DNA of 64,000 nt from Paenibacillus amylolyticus (lineage in GTDB: Bacteria; Bacillota; Bacilli; Paenibacillales; Paenibacillaceae), in NCBI RefSeq assembly GCF_001570725.1, contig NZ_BCNV01000001.1, forward strand, positions 1,178,001-1,242,000, read 5' to 3'. Numbering within the stretch: the first letter of the stretch is position 1; every line of letters begins with the position of its first letter. The position numbers and the translations under genes are program-made. The notes below the pieces were generated by a model that saw only the letters and a list, made by a program, of their open reading frames with translations, made no database searches and was not told the DNA's origin. Shown piece after piece: positions 1 to 9,308 of the stretch.

Positions 1-65
1 ACGATTTGTTGAAGCCGGATGCAGATTCGTTGTCTAAACAGTTGCTGGGAGAATGGACACAATGA
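1..65 (+). CDS. flhF: Flagellar GTPase FlhF, C-terminal end only (partial)
   Basis: An open frame enters from the left edge and stops at TGA 63-65, leaving about 20 C-terminal residues ending in LLGEWTQ. The fragment is too short to identify by itself. I call it flhF because the next gene is flhG, which follows flhF in Bacillales flagellar operons, and the two overlap as ATGA. FlhF is an SRP-type GTPase that helps set flagellar number and position. The identity is inference from context. Confidence 0.6.
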   Translation, partial: DLLKPDADSLSKQLLGEWTQ

Positions 66-949
66 AGGATCAAGCAGCTTCACTTCGAAGTATGGTCTCG
101 GCGCCATTGGAAATGGAAGGCATTGAGCGAGATATCCGTTCCTCTAAAATCATTACTGTAGCTAGTGGTAAGGGAGGTGTTGGGAAATCCAATTTCACAC
201 TGAACTTTGCGCTGGCATTACAGGCTTTAGGGAAAAAGGTACTGGTGTTTGATGCTGATATTGGAATGGCTAATATCGATGTTCTTATGGGTACGTCTTC
301 ATCCTATAATCTTTACCACCTGTTGTACCGACAAAAATCCATAAGGGAGATCATACAACTGGGTGCCAGCGGCTTGCCTTACATTGCTGGAGGATCAGGT
401 ATGAAAGAACTATTTTCATTGTCTGACCGTGATCTGGAGTTCTTCGCCAGTCAAGTGGAGGATATTGCTCAGGAAATGGACTATGTCATTTTCGATACAG
501 GGGCAGGTCTTTCCAGAGAGAATATGACGTTTATCGATGCTGCCGATGAATGCCTGATTATAACCACACCTGAACCGACTTCAATAACCGATGCTTATGC
601 TTTAGTCAAAGTTATGCACGGTCAGGAAAATGCTACACCCTTTCGGATGATCGTTAACCGGGTGGAAGACGAACGGGAAGCGGAACGGGTGGCAGATAAA
701 ATAGCTGGAGTGGCAAGGCGGTTTTTGCAGACGGATATTCCGCTACTTGGGTATATTTCTGAAGACGCACAGGTAGTCAAGGCAGTTAAAAGGCAAATGC
801 CTTACAGTCTGGCGTATCCCAATGCCAAAGCCTCCAAGGATATAGAGAAACTTGCTCTTCGTTATTTGGCTGTACCTGCAACTCCGGAGTCCGGAACCTT
901 GACAGGAATCAGGGGATTTATGAATAAGTGGCTTAAACGAACAACATGA
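62..949 (+). CDS. flhG: MinD-like flagellar number ATPase FlhG (YlxH)
   Basis: This is a ParA/MinD-family ATPase that works with the GTPase FlhF to control flagellar number and placement at the membrane. The deviant Walker A motif SGKGGVGKSN is near residue 36, followed by VFDADIGMANIDVL (switch/Walker A' region) and VIFDTGAGLS (Walker B region). I choose ATG 62 (295 residues). It overlaps the flhF stop as ATGA and has GGGAGAA eight bases upstream; ATG 53 in the same frame would sit directly on that ribosome site. The length fits the family. It is followed by the chemotaxis genes in one apparent operon. Confidence 0.93.
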   Translation: MKDQAASLRSMVSAPLEMEGIERDIRSSKIITVASGKGGVGKSNFTLNFALALQALGKKVLVFDADIGMANIDVLMGTSSSYNLYHLLYRQKSIREIIQLGASGLPYIAGGSGMKELFSLSDRDLEFFASQVEDIAQEMDYVIFDTGAGLSRENMTFIDAADECLIITTPEPTSITDAYALVKVMHGQENATPFRMIVNRVEDEREAERVADKIAGVARRFLQTDIPLLGYISEDAQVVKAVKRQMPYSLAYPNAKASKDIEKLALRYLAVPATPESGTLTGIRGFMNKWLKRTT

Positions 950-981
950 TTTCTGAATAAAGGAAACAGGGGTGACACAAC

Positions 982-2424
982 ATGGCGGTGTATCAAGTAT
1001 TGGTTGTCGATGATTCCGCTTTTATGCGTAAGATTGTTACAGATTTAATTGAAGCGGATTCGGAATTTAAGGTAACGGCAACGGCATCAAATGGTAGAGA
1101 AGCTATTCAAAAATCGCTAGAATTGAAACCGGATATTATCACAATGGACGTTGAGATGCCCGAAATGAATGGGTTGGACGCATTAAAATCAATTATGAAG
1201 GAATCCTTCGTTCCTGTGATTATGTTATCTGGTATCAATGAACAAGGCATGAAAGAAACCATTATGGCGCTTGAAGCAGGGGCATTTGACTTCATTCGCA
1301 AACCATCCATTGTACATGACCAGGATATCGCTCAAGTTGGTAAAGCCTTGGTTGAGCGCATGCGTGCTGCGATGAATGAGATCAAACGAAAAGCTGATCG
1401 TGATTTATCCATGAAAAACAGAGACATGTTGCGAGGAACGGTTGCTCCCCCAACTCAGCCAGTGCAGAAAGAAATGCCAGCTAGGGATCGAGTGGAGCCT
1501 GTGAAAAAAACGATCGAACCTGCTCAGACGGACCAACGCTCTATACGAGAGCGGGCTGAAGTCTTTCAGGCTAAATCAAAGACACCCATTGCGCCATTAT
1601 CACCTTCGAAACCAGGCCGCGTAGAGAATAAAACAGAGCCCTTGCCGAAGTCAGAGCGTAATTCGGGGACAAATGCAGAAAAAGCAGTGAGGTCAGCTAA
1701 TCCAGTACAGACTCCTAAGGAAATTCGACTACCTAATGCAGCTCGGGTGGCAGCTGATCAAATAGCAGCAACTTCTGCCTCTGCAAAAACCAAGGATTTA
1801 GCCAAATCTAATCCTGTTCCAAAAGGTGCAGGTGGCCCGGAAGGGTCGTTCAACAAGCTTGTGGCGATAGGTTGTTCTACGGGTGGCCCTAGGGCTCTCA
1901 AGACATTGCTCGAGCAGTTGCCTGCTGATTTGCCAGCACCGGTCATTATTGTGCAGCATATGCCGCCCAATTTCACCCGTTCTCTGGCTCAACGATTGAA
2001 TACGTTCAGTCCCCTGCATGTGGTTGAAGCTGAAGAGGGGATGGTCCTGAAAAAAGGGACTGCTTATATAGCACCTGGCGGATTCCACGTGAAAGTTAAC
2101 AAAACAGCGGACGGGAAGTTTATCGTGAAGCTGAATGAAGATCAACCAGTGAATGGACATAGACCTTCAGTGGATACGATGTTTGAGTCGCTTCTGCCGT
2201 TTACATCTTTACAAAGGCATCTTGTTTTGCTGACGGGAATGGGAAGTGATGGAGCACGTATGATGAAGAGATTATACGAAGCAGGAGTTACATCAACCTT
2301 TGCCGAGAATGAAGAAACATGTGTTGTATATGGTATGCCGCGTTCTGCTGTAGAGCTGCAATGCGTTCGTCATCTTCTGCCACTGCAGGAGATCGCGTCT
2401 AAACTTGTTCAAGCAGTGAAATAA
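982..2424 (+). CDS. cheB: Chemotaxis response regulator, protein-glutamate methylesterase CheB
   Basis: CheB removes methyl groups from, and deamidates, chemoreceptors to adapt signalling. An N-terminal receiver domain carries Asp10/Asp11 and the phosphorylatable Asp56 (ITMDVEMPEMNG). The C-terminal methylesterase domain has Ser299 in GCSTGG, His326 in VQHMPPNF and Asp423 in GMGSDG, which fit the catalytic triad. The receiver and esterase domains are joined by a long Pro/Lys/Glu-rich linker, about residues 135-285, so the protein is 480 residues against roughly 350 for typical CheB. GGGGTGAC lies just upstream of ATG 982. It is followed by cheA after 32 bases. Confidence 0.96.
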   Translation: MAVYQVLVVDDSAFMRKIVTDLIEADSEFKVTATASNGREAIQKSLELKPDIITMDVEMPEMNGLDALKSIMKESFVPVIMLSGINEQGMKETIMALEAGAFDFIRKPSIVHDQDIAQVGKALVERMRAAMNEIKRKADRDLSMKNRDMLRGTVAPPTQPVQKEMPARDRVEPVKKTIEPAQTDQRSIRERAEVFQAKSKTPIAPLSPSKPGRVENKTEPLPKSERNSGTNAEKAVRSANPVQTPKEIRLPNAARVAADQIAATSASAKTKDLAKSNPVPKGAGGPEGSFNKLVAIGCSTGGPRALKTLLEQLPADLPAPVIIVQHMPPNFTRSLAQRLNTFSPLHVVEAEEGMVLKKGTAYIAPGGFHVKVNKTADGKFIVKLNEDQPVNGHRPSVDTMFESLLPFTSLQRHLVLLTGMGSDGARMMKRLYEAGVTSTFAENEETCVVYGMPRSAVELQCVRHLLPLQEIASKLVQAVK

Positions 2425-2456
2425 CGGAGTGTAACTCACGGAGGAGGTGCCTCACA

Positions 2457-4529
2457 ATGGACATGAACCAATATTTATCCATGTTTATTGATGAGTCTAA
2501 TGATCATCTGCAATCCCTTAACGAAAACATGCTTCAACTTGAAGGCAATCCGGAAGATCTGGGAATAGTTCAGGTCATTTTCCGCTCTGCTCATACCCTG
2601 AAGGGTATGGCGGCAACGATGGGCTTCGAAGATTTGGCATCACTGACACATAAAATGGAAAATGTGCTGGACCTGGTGCGTAATGAGAAGTTGAAAATGC
2701 AGGATTACATTTTTGATACCATGTTCAAGAGTCTGGATGCTTTGGAAACTATGGTTCAGGATATTACCGAAGGTGGACAAGGTAAAGCGGATGTGTCCGC
2801 TATCGTAGCTTCACTTCAGGCCATTGAAAATGGTGAAATGACAAGCGGAGATGCTCCTGCAACTGAAAAAAATAAACTGGCTAACGCTTCAATTGCTTCG
2901 GCTGTGGAGCTGGATGAATTCCAATATTCAGTGCTGGATCAGTCGATTGCTGAAGGCCACCGTGTATTTTATGTAGATGTGCTTGTTAGTGAGCATAGCC
3001 AGTTAAAAGGTGTTCGGGCTTATATGGTCTTTGATATGCTCGAGCGTTCAGGTGAAGTCGTTAAGGCTTACCCATCCGTTCAGGATATTGAGCAGGAGAA
3101 GTTTGAGCGCAGTTTCTCGTTGTATTACATAACAACTAAAGAGGCGCACGAACTGGAAGAAGGCATCATGAGTATCTCTGAAATTGAGAGTGCAAAGCTG
3201 ATCCAATTGGATCAGGAGACTCTTCAGCAGATGGCCAATCAGGTCGCAGCCACAGTTGAAGCGCCAACCGCACCGACTACTGTAGCTGAGGTTGCTTCAC
3301 CGGATAAGAATGCTGCATCCAAAGAAGAAGCGAAGACGGCACCAGCCAAAACAGCTGCGCCGAAACAAGCTGCTGCACCTTCACGTACCATTCGTGTCGA
3401 TATTGAACGCCTCGATGTATTGATGAACTTGTTCAGTGAATTATTGATTGACCGTTCACGTCTGGAGCAACTGGCCAGTGAGACAGGCAACAATGATTTA
3501 TCCGATACGGTAGCACATTTAAGCAGAGTGAGCACAGATTTGCAAAACATTGTATTGAAATTACGGATGGTTCCCGTAGATACCGTATTTAATCGTTTCC
3601 CGCGTATGATCCGTGATTTGGCTAAGACACTTGATAAAAAAATCGATCTGGTGATTACAGGTGCTGAGACGGAACTGGATCGTACTGTAATTGATGAGAT
3701 TGGTGATCCGCTGGTGCATTTGCTGCGTAACGCGGTTGACCATGGTGTGGAATCCATTGCAGAGCGTGTAGCTGCTGGTAAACCAGAGATGGGTACAGTA
3801 AACCTGCGCGCTTTCCACAGTGGAAATCACGTATTTATCGAGATTGAAGACGATGGTAAAGGAATTTATCGCGACAAGCTCCTTAAAACCGCGATCAAAC
3901 GTGGAGTTGTAACCGAAGAACAAGGTGCCAAGATGAGCGATGATGAAGTAAATCAGCTGTTGTTCGCACCTGGTTTTAGTACTGCGGATATCATCTCGGA
4001 TATCTCTGGCCGGGGCGTTGGTTTGGATGTAGTAAAATCGAAAATCACTTCGCTTGGCGGTAATGTAACGATTCATTCAACTCCAGGCAAAGGCACGAAC
4101 TTCTCTGTTCAACTGCCGTTGACTCTTTCCATTATCGCTGCAATGCTTGTACGACTTGGTTCAGAGAAATATGCTGTTCCATTGTCCTCCATTGTAGAGA
4201 CAGCCATTGTACAGCGTGAACAGGTTCGCAATATTCACGGCAATAAAATGATCACGTTCCGTGAGTCACTGATTCCATACTTGTCCTTGAGCGAAGTGTT
4301 CTCCGTACCGGATTTCAATGATGCTGATGAGCAGGAAACAGAAATTGTCGTGATTCGCAAAGGTGACCGTCTTGCAGCTGTAGCTGTTGAGGAATTTATT
4401 GGACAGAGTGAGATTGTTCTCAAATCAATGGGAACGTATCTGCCTGCTATTGAAGGAATCTCTGGAGCAACCATACTCGGAGATGGACAAGTAGCCCTGA
4501 TTCTTGATCCTAATGCATTTATTAAATAA
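2457..4529 (+). CDS. cheA: Chemotaxis sensor histidine kinase CheA
   Basis: CheA autophosphorylates at the receptor array and passes phosphate to CheY and CheB. Visible in order are the P1 Hpt domain with phospho-acceptor His46 (RSAHTLKG), a P2-like region around 150-250, an Ala/Pro/Lys linker around 270-310, P3 dimerisation around 315-370, the P4 kinase domain with N box near 419-433 (LLRNAVDHG), G1 box near 465 (DDGKGI) and G2 box near 516-527 (SGRGVGLD), and the CheW-like P5 domain to the end. The length of 690 is normal. GGAGGAGGTG precedes ATG by 7 bases. It sits between cheB and cheW in the operon. Confidence 0.97.
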   Translation: MDMNQYLSMFIDESNDHLQSLNENMLQLEGNPEDLGIVQVIFRSAHTLKGMAATMGFEDLASLTHKMENVLDLVRNEKLKMQDYIFDTMFKSLDALETMVQDITEGGQGKADVSAIVASLQAIENGEMTSGDAPATEKNKLANASIASAVELDEFQYSVLDQSIAEGHRVFYVDVLVSEHSQLKGVRAYMVFDMLERSGEVVKAYPSVQDIEQEKFERSFSLYYITTKEAHELEEGIMSISEIESAKLIQLDQETLQQMANQVAATVEAPTAPTTVAEVASPDKNAASKEEAKTAPAKTAAPKQAAAPSRTIRVDIERLDVLMNLFSELLIDRSRLEQLASETGNNDLSDTVAHLSRVSTDLQNIVLKLRMVPVDTVFNRFPRMIRDLAKTLDKKIDLVITGAETELDRTVIDEIGDPLVHLLRNAVDHGVESIAERVAAGKPEMGTVNLRAFHSGNHVFIEIEDDGKGIYRDKLLKTAIKRGVVTEEQGAKMSDDEVNQLLFAPGFSTADIISDISGRGVGLDVVKSKITSLGGNVTIHSTPGKGTNFSVQLPLTLSIIAAMLVRLGSEKYAVPLSSIVETAIVQREQVRNIHGNKMITFRESLIPYLSLSEVFSVPDFNDADEQETEIVVIRKGDRLAAVAVEEFIGQSEIVLKSMGTYLPAIEGISGATILGDGQVALILDPNAFIK

Positions 4530-4570
4530 GCATATAGCTAAGTCTTACATTTAATAGGGAGGTTTTTTAC

Positions 4571-5032
4571 ATGGAAGAAGAGTTGAAAGTCATCGTCTTT
4601 AAATTGGGTACCGAAGAGTATGGTATTGAGGTAGATAAAGTTCAGACGATTGAGCGCATGATGCCAATTACCCGTGTTCCCAAGACACTTTCTTTTGTAA
4701 AAGGAGTCATTAATCTACGCGGTGTTGTAATTCCGGTCATCGATCTACGCGGTCGTTTCTCCCTTCCTGAATCGGAGTATACGGATCAGACTCGTATTGT
4801 TATCGTAGGCGTAGACGACATGCAAGTTGGCTTTATCGTAGATTCTGCCAATGATGTTATTGATATCAAGAGCAGCGCGATCGATAGCCCACCAGAAGTG
4901 GTTGGCGGCGTCAAAGCGAGATATCTGCGTGGTGTGGCCAAATTGGAGGATTCACGCTTGCTGATCATGCTTAACCTGAACGAAGTATTAAATAAAAGCG
5001 AGATTGTACAGCTGGAAAGTGTTGAGGGCTAG
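4571..5032 (+). CDS. cheW: Chemotaxis coupling protein CheW
   Basis: CheW is the scaffold that couples chemoreceptors to CheA. The 153-residue protein is a single CheW/SH3-like domain: KVIVFKLGTEEYGIEVDKV at the N-terminus, then FVKGVINLRGVVIPVIDLR, the family signature, and a C-terminal RYLRGVAKLEDSRLLIMLN segment. GGGAGG lies about 8 bases before ATG 4571. The stop is 4 bases from the chosen start of cheC, which suggests coupled translation. Confidence 0.96.
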   Translation: MEEELKVIVFKLGTEEYGIEVDKVQTIERMMPITRVPKTLSFVKGVINLRGVVIPVIDLRGRFSLPESEYTDQTRIVIVGVDDMQVGFIVDSANDVIDIKSSAIDSPPEVVGGVKARYLRGVAKLEDSRLLIMLNLNEVLNKSEIVQLESVEG

Positions 5033-5036
5033 TACC

Positions 5037-5663
5037 GTGGAGATGTTCAACCGATTTGAGGTATTCCAGATGGATGTGCTCAAAGAGGTCGGTAACATTG
5101 GAGCAGGCAACGCCGCAACGGCGTTGTCTCAACTCCTCAACAGACCGATTGACATGGGTGTACCTACAGTACAAATGCTCCCGTTTGAAGAAGTTGCCGA
5201 AAAAGTGGGCGGGGATGAACGCATCGTTGTTACCGTATTTCTTCGTGTAGAAGGGGAAGCACCGGGAAATCTTTTCTTTATGATGACACCAGAGGCTGCT
5301 AAAATGTTGTTGAATAGACTTGCTGGATTTGATTTGAAAGAAGGACTTGCTTTCACAGATATGGAGCAATCAGCGCTTTCTGAAATTGGAAATATTTTGG
5401 CTGGATCATATCTTTCTTCTTTGGCAGATTTCACGAAGTTGTCCATGTATCCAACCGTTCCTGGACTTGCCATTGATATGGCGGGTGCCATTCTGAGCTA
5501 TGGCTTGCTGCAATTCGGCGAGATGGGTGACGATGCATTGTTGATTGACACATCTTTTTTTGAAGGTGAAGATCAGGTTGAGGGTCAATTTTTCCTGATT
5601 CCAGATCCGCCATCATTTGCAAAGATATTTGAATCGCTAGGGGTGCCACTGAGCCATGATTGA
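5037..5663 (+). CDS. cheC: CheY-P phosphatase CheC
   Basis: CheC dephosphorylates CheY-P and binds CheD, linking adaptation to response output. Two copies of the CheC/FliY active-site pattern (E-x2-N) are present: E17/N20 in EVGNIGAGNAAT and E116/N119 in SEIGNILAGS. I choose GTG 5037 (208 residues) because GAGGG at 5024-5028 is 8 bases upstream; ATG 5043, two codons later, is less well spaced. A longer in-frame extension into cheW (from 5004) has no support. The gene overlaps cheD by 8 bases, which fits co-production of the CheC-CheD pair. Confidence 0.94.
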   Translation: MEMFNRFEVFQMDVLKEVGNIGAGNAATALSQLLNRPIDMGVPTVQMLPFEEVAEKVGGDERIVVTVFLRVEGEAPGNLFFMMTPEAAKMLLNRLAGFDLKEGLAFTDMEQSALSEIGNILAGSYLSSLADFTKLSMYPTVPGLAIDMAGAILSYGLLQFGEMGDDALLIDTSFFEGEDQVEGQFFLIPDPPSFAKIFESLGVPLSHD

Positions 5664-6153
5664 GGACAAAAGCGTCGTTAAAGTCGGTATGGCGGATTTA
5701 AACATCGCTCATCTTCCTGGCGTAATCCGTACGACTGGCCTGGGCTCGTGTGTGGGATTAACAATGTATGACCCACATTTGAAGCTAGCTGGAATGGCGC
5801 ATGTCATGCTTCCTACTTCCGAGATTGCCCGTGAAGGGAAACTGAACACTGCCAAATATGCGGATACGGCGTTGCCTGAGCTTTTGGAAAAAATGATAAA
5901 ATTAGGCGCTTCTCACTCACGTATCGTTTCTAAAATGGCCGGAGGCTCCCAGATGTTTGCTTTTGCTGGTGCTGGGGATACGATGCGCATTGGACCACGG
6001 AATGCAGATTCTTGTCGAGAGTGGCTGCAAAAACTCAAAATCCCCCTTCTTGCAGAAGATACGGGTGGTAATTATGGACGAACGATTGAAATGGATTGTG
6101 AAACTGGCCTTTTGACTATTCGAAGTGTACAAATGGGTGTAAAGGAACTATAA
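5656..6153 (+). CDS. cheD: Chemoreceptor glutamine deamidase CheD
   Basis: CheD deamidates glutamines on chemoreceptors and, bound to CheC, tunes receptor-kinase activity. The expected catalytic residues are visible: Cys32 in GLGSCVGL, His49 in GMAHVMLP and Thr26 just before the Cys, with the 17-residue Cys-His spacing of the family. At 165 residues it is full length. Start ATG 5656 lies inside the end of cheC. Confidence 0.95.
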   Translation: MIEDKSVVKVGMADLNIAHLPGVIRTTGLGSCVGLTMYDPHLKLAGMAHVMLPTSEIAREGKLNTAKYADTALPELLEKMIKLGASHSRIVSKMAGGSQMFAFAGAGDTMRIGPRNADSCREWLQKLKIPLLAEDTGGNYGRTIEMDCETGLLTIRSVQMGVKEL

Positions 6154-6157
6154 GACT

Positions 6158-6601
6158 ATGATAGGAAACTACCGCATTAATCTTGGAGCAGGCATCGTTG
6201 GATTTATTCTTACTTTTTTTGTAGCATACAGCAGCAATGTGCTGACGACCAGTTTAATTCGCGGATTGATTGGATTCGTAGCCTGGTTTGTCCTTGCATA
6301 TGGTTTACGCTGGGGATTGGGATTGTTGCTGAACCCTCAGGCCCAGGGAAATGGATATGGTTATGATTCACCAAATGCTCAAGATCAAAGAGGTTCACAG
6401 GTGGACATTAAACTCGAAGACGATGGACAAGAGCTGAATGACTTGCTCAAGAGTGGACAGAACGCTTCATCTGGGGACGATCTTCCGCCATCTGAGACGA
6501 AAGCTCCAACGGGATTCGCCCCTTTGGATCCGCCTAAACTTGTCCGGACCAAGGATCCGGAGGAATTGGCGCAGGCCGTTCGTCACCTGACAGACAAATA
6601 A
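6158..6601 (+). CDS. Uncharacterised small membrane protein between cheD and sigD
   Basis: I do not recognise a named family. The 147-residue product has two hydrophobic segments near residues 8-26 and 33-55 joined by a short TTSLIRG turn, then a hydrophilic tail of about 90 residues rich in Asp, Gln, Pro and Ser. The tail ends in a charged helix-like stretch (PEELAQAVRHLTDK). It begins 4 bases after cheD and ends 15 bases before sigD, so it is almost certainly cotranscribed with motility genes. In Bacillus subtilis cheD is followed directly by sigD, so this is an extra gene. A role as a membrane accessory of motility or sigma-D control is only a guess. Confidence 0.75.
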   Translation: MIGNYRINLGAGIVGFILTFFVAYSSNVLTTSLIRGLIGFVAWFVLAYGLRWGLGLLLNPQAQGNGYGYDSPNAQDQRGSQVDIKLEDDGQELNDLLKSGQNASSGDDLPPSETKAPTGFAPLDPPKLVRTKDPEELAQAVRHLTDK

Positions 6602-6616
6602 GGAGGGTGAAAGCAA

Positions 6617-7405
6617 TTGAACGAGCGTAAAGCTTCACATTTGAACCATTCTGATCTGTGGGAAAAGTGGAAAGAACATGGAGATCTTGAAGCCAAGAAA
6701 ACTTTGATTGAAAAGTATCTTCACATTGTAAATTATGTTTCCGGTCGCCTGGCAGTCGGTTTGCCTAAAAATGTTCCCAAAGATGATTTGGAGAGTAATG
6801 GCGTTATGGGATTGATTGATGCATTGGAAAAATTCGACTATGAACGTGGTCTACAATTTGAAACCTATGCATCATGGAGGGTCCGCGGAGCTATTCTTGA
6901 CGGTCTGCGTCAAGGTGATTGGGTTCCGCGTTCTGTTCGGGAGAAAGCCAAGCGCATTGAAGACGCCTATCAACAGCTGGAACAAAGCTATCTCAGGTCC
7001 GTTAGTGATGAGGAAATGAGTGAGTATCTGGACGTGTCCACCAAAGATTTTCAACATATGCTTCAGGAAGTGGCGGTCATGTCACTTTGCTCACTGGAGG
7101 ACCCGATTCGTGAAGAAGAGTCTGAGACGCGTCTGTCTTTAATGGTGGATGAGAAAGCTAAAAATCCGGATTATAAAGTGAATGAGTTTTATTTAAAGGA
7201 AGCTTTGGTGCAAGGGCTGGACAAGTTGACGGTAAAAGAGCGGACAGTTGTTTCACTCTTGTATTACGAAGATCTTTCTCTTAGTGAAATCGCAGAGGTT
7301 ATGTCACTTTCTCCGTCTCGTATATCCCAGTTACATTCCAAGGCAATATTACGATTACGCGGCACGTTGGACAAACAGAAAGATTTGTTGATGCGTAAAG
7401 ATTAA
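6617..7405 (+). CDS. sigD: RNA polymerase sigma factor for motility genes, SigD (FliA/WhiG family)
   Basis: This sigma-28 type factor directs late flagellar, chemotaxis and autolysin genes. Region 2 is seen as FDYERGLQFETYASWRVRG, followed by DGLRQGDWVPRSVR, the FliA/WhiG signature. Region 3 contains YLDVSTKDFQHML, and region 4 ends with LTVKERTVVSLLYYEDLSLSEIAEVM. The 262-residue length is normal. Translation starts at TTG 6617, 9 bases after a perfect AGGAGGG at 6601-6607 that overlaps the previous stop codon. It is the regulatory gene closing the motility operon. Confidence 0.96.
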   Translation: MNERKASHLNHSDLWEKWKEHGDLEAKKTLIEKYLHIVNYVSGRLAVGLPKNVPKDDLESNGVMGLIDALEKFDYERGLQFETYASWRVRGAILDGLRQGDWVPRSVREKAKRIEDAYQQLEQSYLRSVSDEEMSEYLDVSTKDFQHMLQEVAVMSLCSLEDPIREEESETRLSLMVDEKAKNPDYKVNEFYLKEALVQGLDKLTVKERTVVSLLYYEDLSLSEIAEVMSLSPSRISQLHSKAILRLRGTLDKQKDLLMRKD

Positions 7406-7436
7406 TAGAGAGAAGTAATATATTGGAGTTTGGGGA

Positions 7437-8876
7437 GTGGAAAGTCTAAAAGGGGGAAGAACTGGAGTGACACAGCGGACTGCTTTGGAACAATGCTTAA
7501 ACATTGTTTTATCGGACGACAAATGCACAGCCTACCTTGAATTTTCCAAAGAGGAAGAAGGCTTTGCCTGCACGATCGATGAACTTGAACAATTTGTGGC
7601 GGAAAAGGGTATCAAGCAAGGTGTATTACGAGAGGCATTATTACTTTTTGTGAGTAACCCTGAAACCTATGCAAAAGATAAATACAAGATTGCTGAAGGT
7701 GTCGCACCTATTCAGGGAACAGATGGATTCATCAAGATCCTGGTAGGGATGGATGATACGAACGAAAGACGACCGCTCGAATCGGAAGATGGAACTGTCG
7801 ATTACAAAGAAGTGACCCGGTTAAACAATGTTCGTAGTGGTCAGATCATTGCAGAGCGAATCGCTCCTGGCGATGGCATACCAGGTAGGGCAGTAACAGG
7901 TGAGGAAATTCCTTATCGTCTCGGAAAAGAAGCTCGCTTTAAAGTCGGGAAAAACGTTGTGGTTAACCCGGACGGTTCTGCAATGTATGCTGCATTGGAT
8001 GGGCTCGTTACCAAAACGGATGGTAATAAACTGAATGTATTTCCGGTTTATGAAGTCAATGGTGACGTTGACTACAATAACGGTAATATCGACTTTGTAG
8101 GCACAGTTGTCATACGAGGCAACGTACTTACCGGATTTAAAGTAAAAGCAGCAGGTGATATTCGTGTCGTCGGAGGTGTCGAAGGAGCGGACCTGGAAGC
8201 AGGTGGTTCAATCGAAATTACCGGTGGCATTATTGGTTATAACAAAGGACTGGTACAAGCAGGTCATAATGTTAAATGTACCTTTATTCAAGAAGGCAAC
8301 GTGGATGCCGGTGAAGATGTGCTGGTTTCCCAAAGTATTATGCACTCTAATATTCGTGCTGGCCATGGTGTCATCTGTGCAGGTACCAAAGGTCTTATCG
8401 TTGGCGGCTCAATTCAGGCTGGTCAGAACGTCTCAGCGCGTGTTGTAGGCAACAGTATGTCCACGGTGACTGCCATTGAAGTTGGTGTGCTTCCGAAGCT
8501 GCGTAACGAACTGAATGATTTGCGCAAGGAAGTCAGAGAGCAGATGGATTCCTTGGACAAAACGAAGAAGGCTTTGACCTTGTTGGATCAGTTAGCTGCC
8601 GCTGGACAATTAAGCCCAGATAAGATGTCGATGCGAATCAAGTTGAGTGCTACGCAGAAATCGGCTCTTCGTGTAAGTGAAGAAACGAAAATGCGTATCT
8701 TTGAAATTGAAAAGGCACTTGAAGATACAAGCATGGCTCGTGTTGATATTTTGAAGGTGATTTATGGAGGCTCTAAAATAGTTATCGGCAGATACACGAA
8801 ATTTATTAAAGATCCAGTCAGTCGAATTTCATTTTATTATCACGATGGCGATATTACGATGGTTCCATACGTTTAA
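7437..8876 (+). CDS. FapA-family (DUF342) beta-helix protein
   Basis: The 479-residue protein matches the FapA/DUF342 family: an N-terminal domain, a right-handed beta-helix core of repeated Gly-Val-rich turns (VVIRGNVLTGFKVKAAGDI, GGSIEITGGIIGY, AGHNVKCTFIQEGNVDAGED, about residues 205-350), then a coiled coil around 365-440. Its biochemical role is unknown; family members often lie beside motility genes. Two in-frame starts are possible: GTG 7437 with GGAG 8 bases upstream, and GTG 7467 with AGGGGG 10 bases upstream. I list the longer form. It follows sigD by 31 bases. Confidence 0.85.
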   Translation: MESLKGGRTGVTQRTALEQCLNIVLSDDKCTAYLEFSKEEEGFACTIDELEQFVAEKGIKQGVLREALLLFVSNPETYAKDKYKIAEGVAPIQGTDGFIKILVGMDDTNERRPLESEDGTVDYKEVTRLNNVRSGQIIAERIAPGDGIPGRAVTGEEIPYRLGKEARFKVGKNVVVNPDGSAMYAALDGLVTKTDGNKLNVFPVYEVNGDVDYNNGNIDFVGTVVIRGNVLTGFKVKAAGDIRVVGGVEGADLEAGGSIEITGGIIGYNKGLVQAGHNVKCTFIQEGNVDAGEDVLVSQSIMHSNIRAGHGVICAGTKGLIVGGSIQAGQNVSARVVGNSMSTVTAIEVGVLPKLRNELNDLRKEVREQMDSLDKTKKALTLLDQLAAAGQLSPDKMSMRIKLSATQKSALRVSEETKMRIFEIEKALEDTSMARVDILKVIYGGSKIVIGRYTKFIKDPVSRISFYYHDGDITMVPYV

Positions 8877-8928
8877 GTACAGCATTCAGGCACATGAAGA
8901 AATCCATTCGAAACCGTGAGGTGAGCGT

Positions 8929-9243
8929 ATGAGTTTCAAAGCAGTGGAGTTGCAGATTGCGGTACCACGAACAAGCGAGGCGGGACGTTATCAAAGTGAA
9001 GCCCAGCAGAGGCCGATTACAGATCAGAATCTCTTGGCAGAGCAAACGGCGAAAGAAGCAAACGAAGCAAGGCAAAGAAGTGAAGCAATGGACGAAACTT
9101 CACAGACTTCGGTGCGTGATGGTCATACCAATGATGGGGATCAGCAGAGCGGTTCCGATGGACAGGAAACTGCTCAGGTTCAAGAAACCGTCAAACCTGC
9201 AGAGCACCCGTACAAAGGAAAACATATTGATCTGTCTTTATAA
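8929..9243 (+). CDS. Small hydrophilic hypothetical protein
   Basis: The family is not recognised. The 104-residue protein has a short ordered-looking N-terminus (FKAVELQIAVPRTSEAGRYQ), a long Gln/Glu/Ser/Asp-rich middle that looks disordered, and a C-terminal HPYKGKHIDLSL motif. It has no membrane segment. GAGGTGAGC precedes ATG 8929. It lies between the FapA-family gene and a SwrB-like gene and reads as part of the same operon. The paired ordered ends suggest a linker or adaptor, but that is inference. Confidence 0.7.
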   Translation: MSFKAVELQIAVPRTSEAGRYQSEAQQRPITDQNLLAEQTAKEANEARQRSEAMDETSQTSVRDGHTNDGDQQSGSDGQETAQVQETVKPAEHPYKGKHIDLSL

Positions 9244-9308
9244 TAGATAATTGTGATGGACATGCAGTCTTGCGCACCGATGGTTGAATCAGAAGGAGAG
9301 AACCCAAT

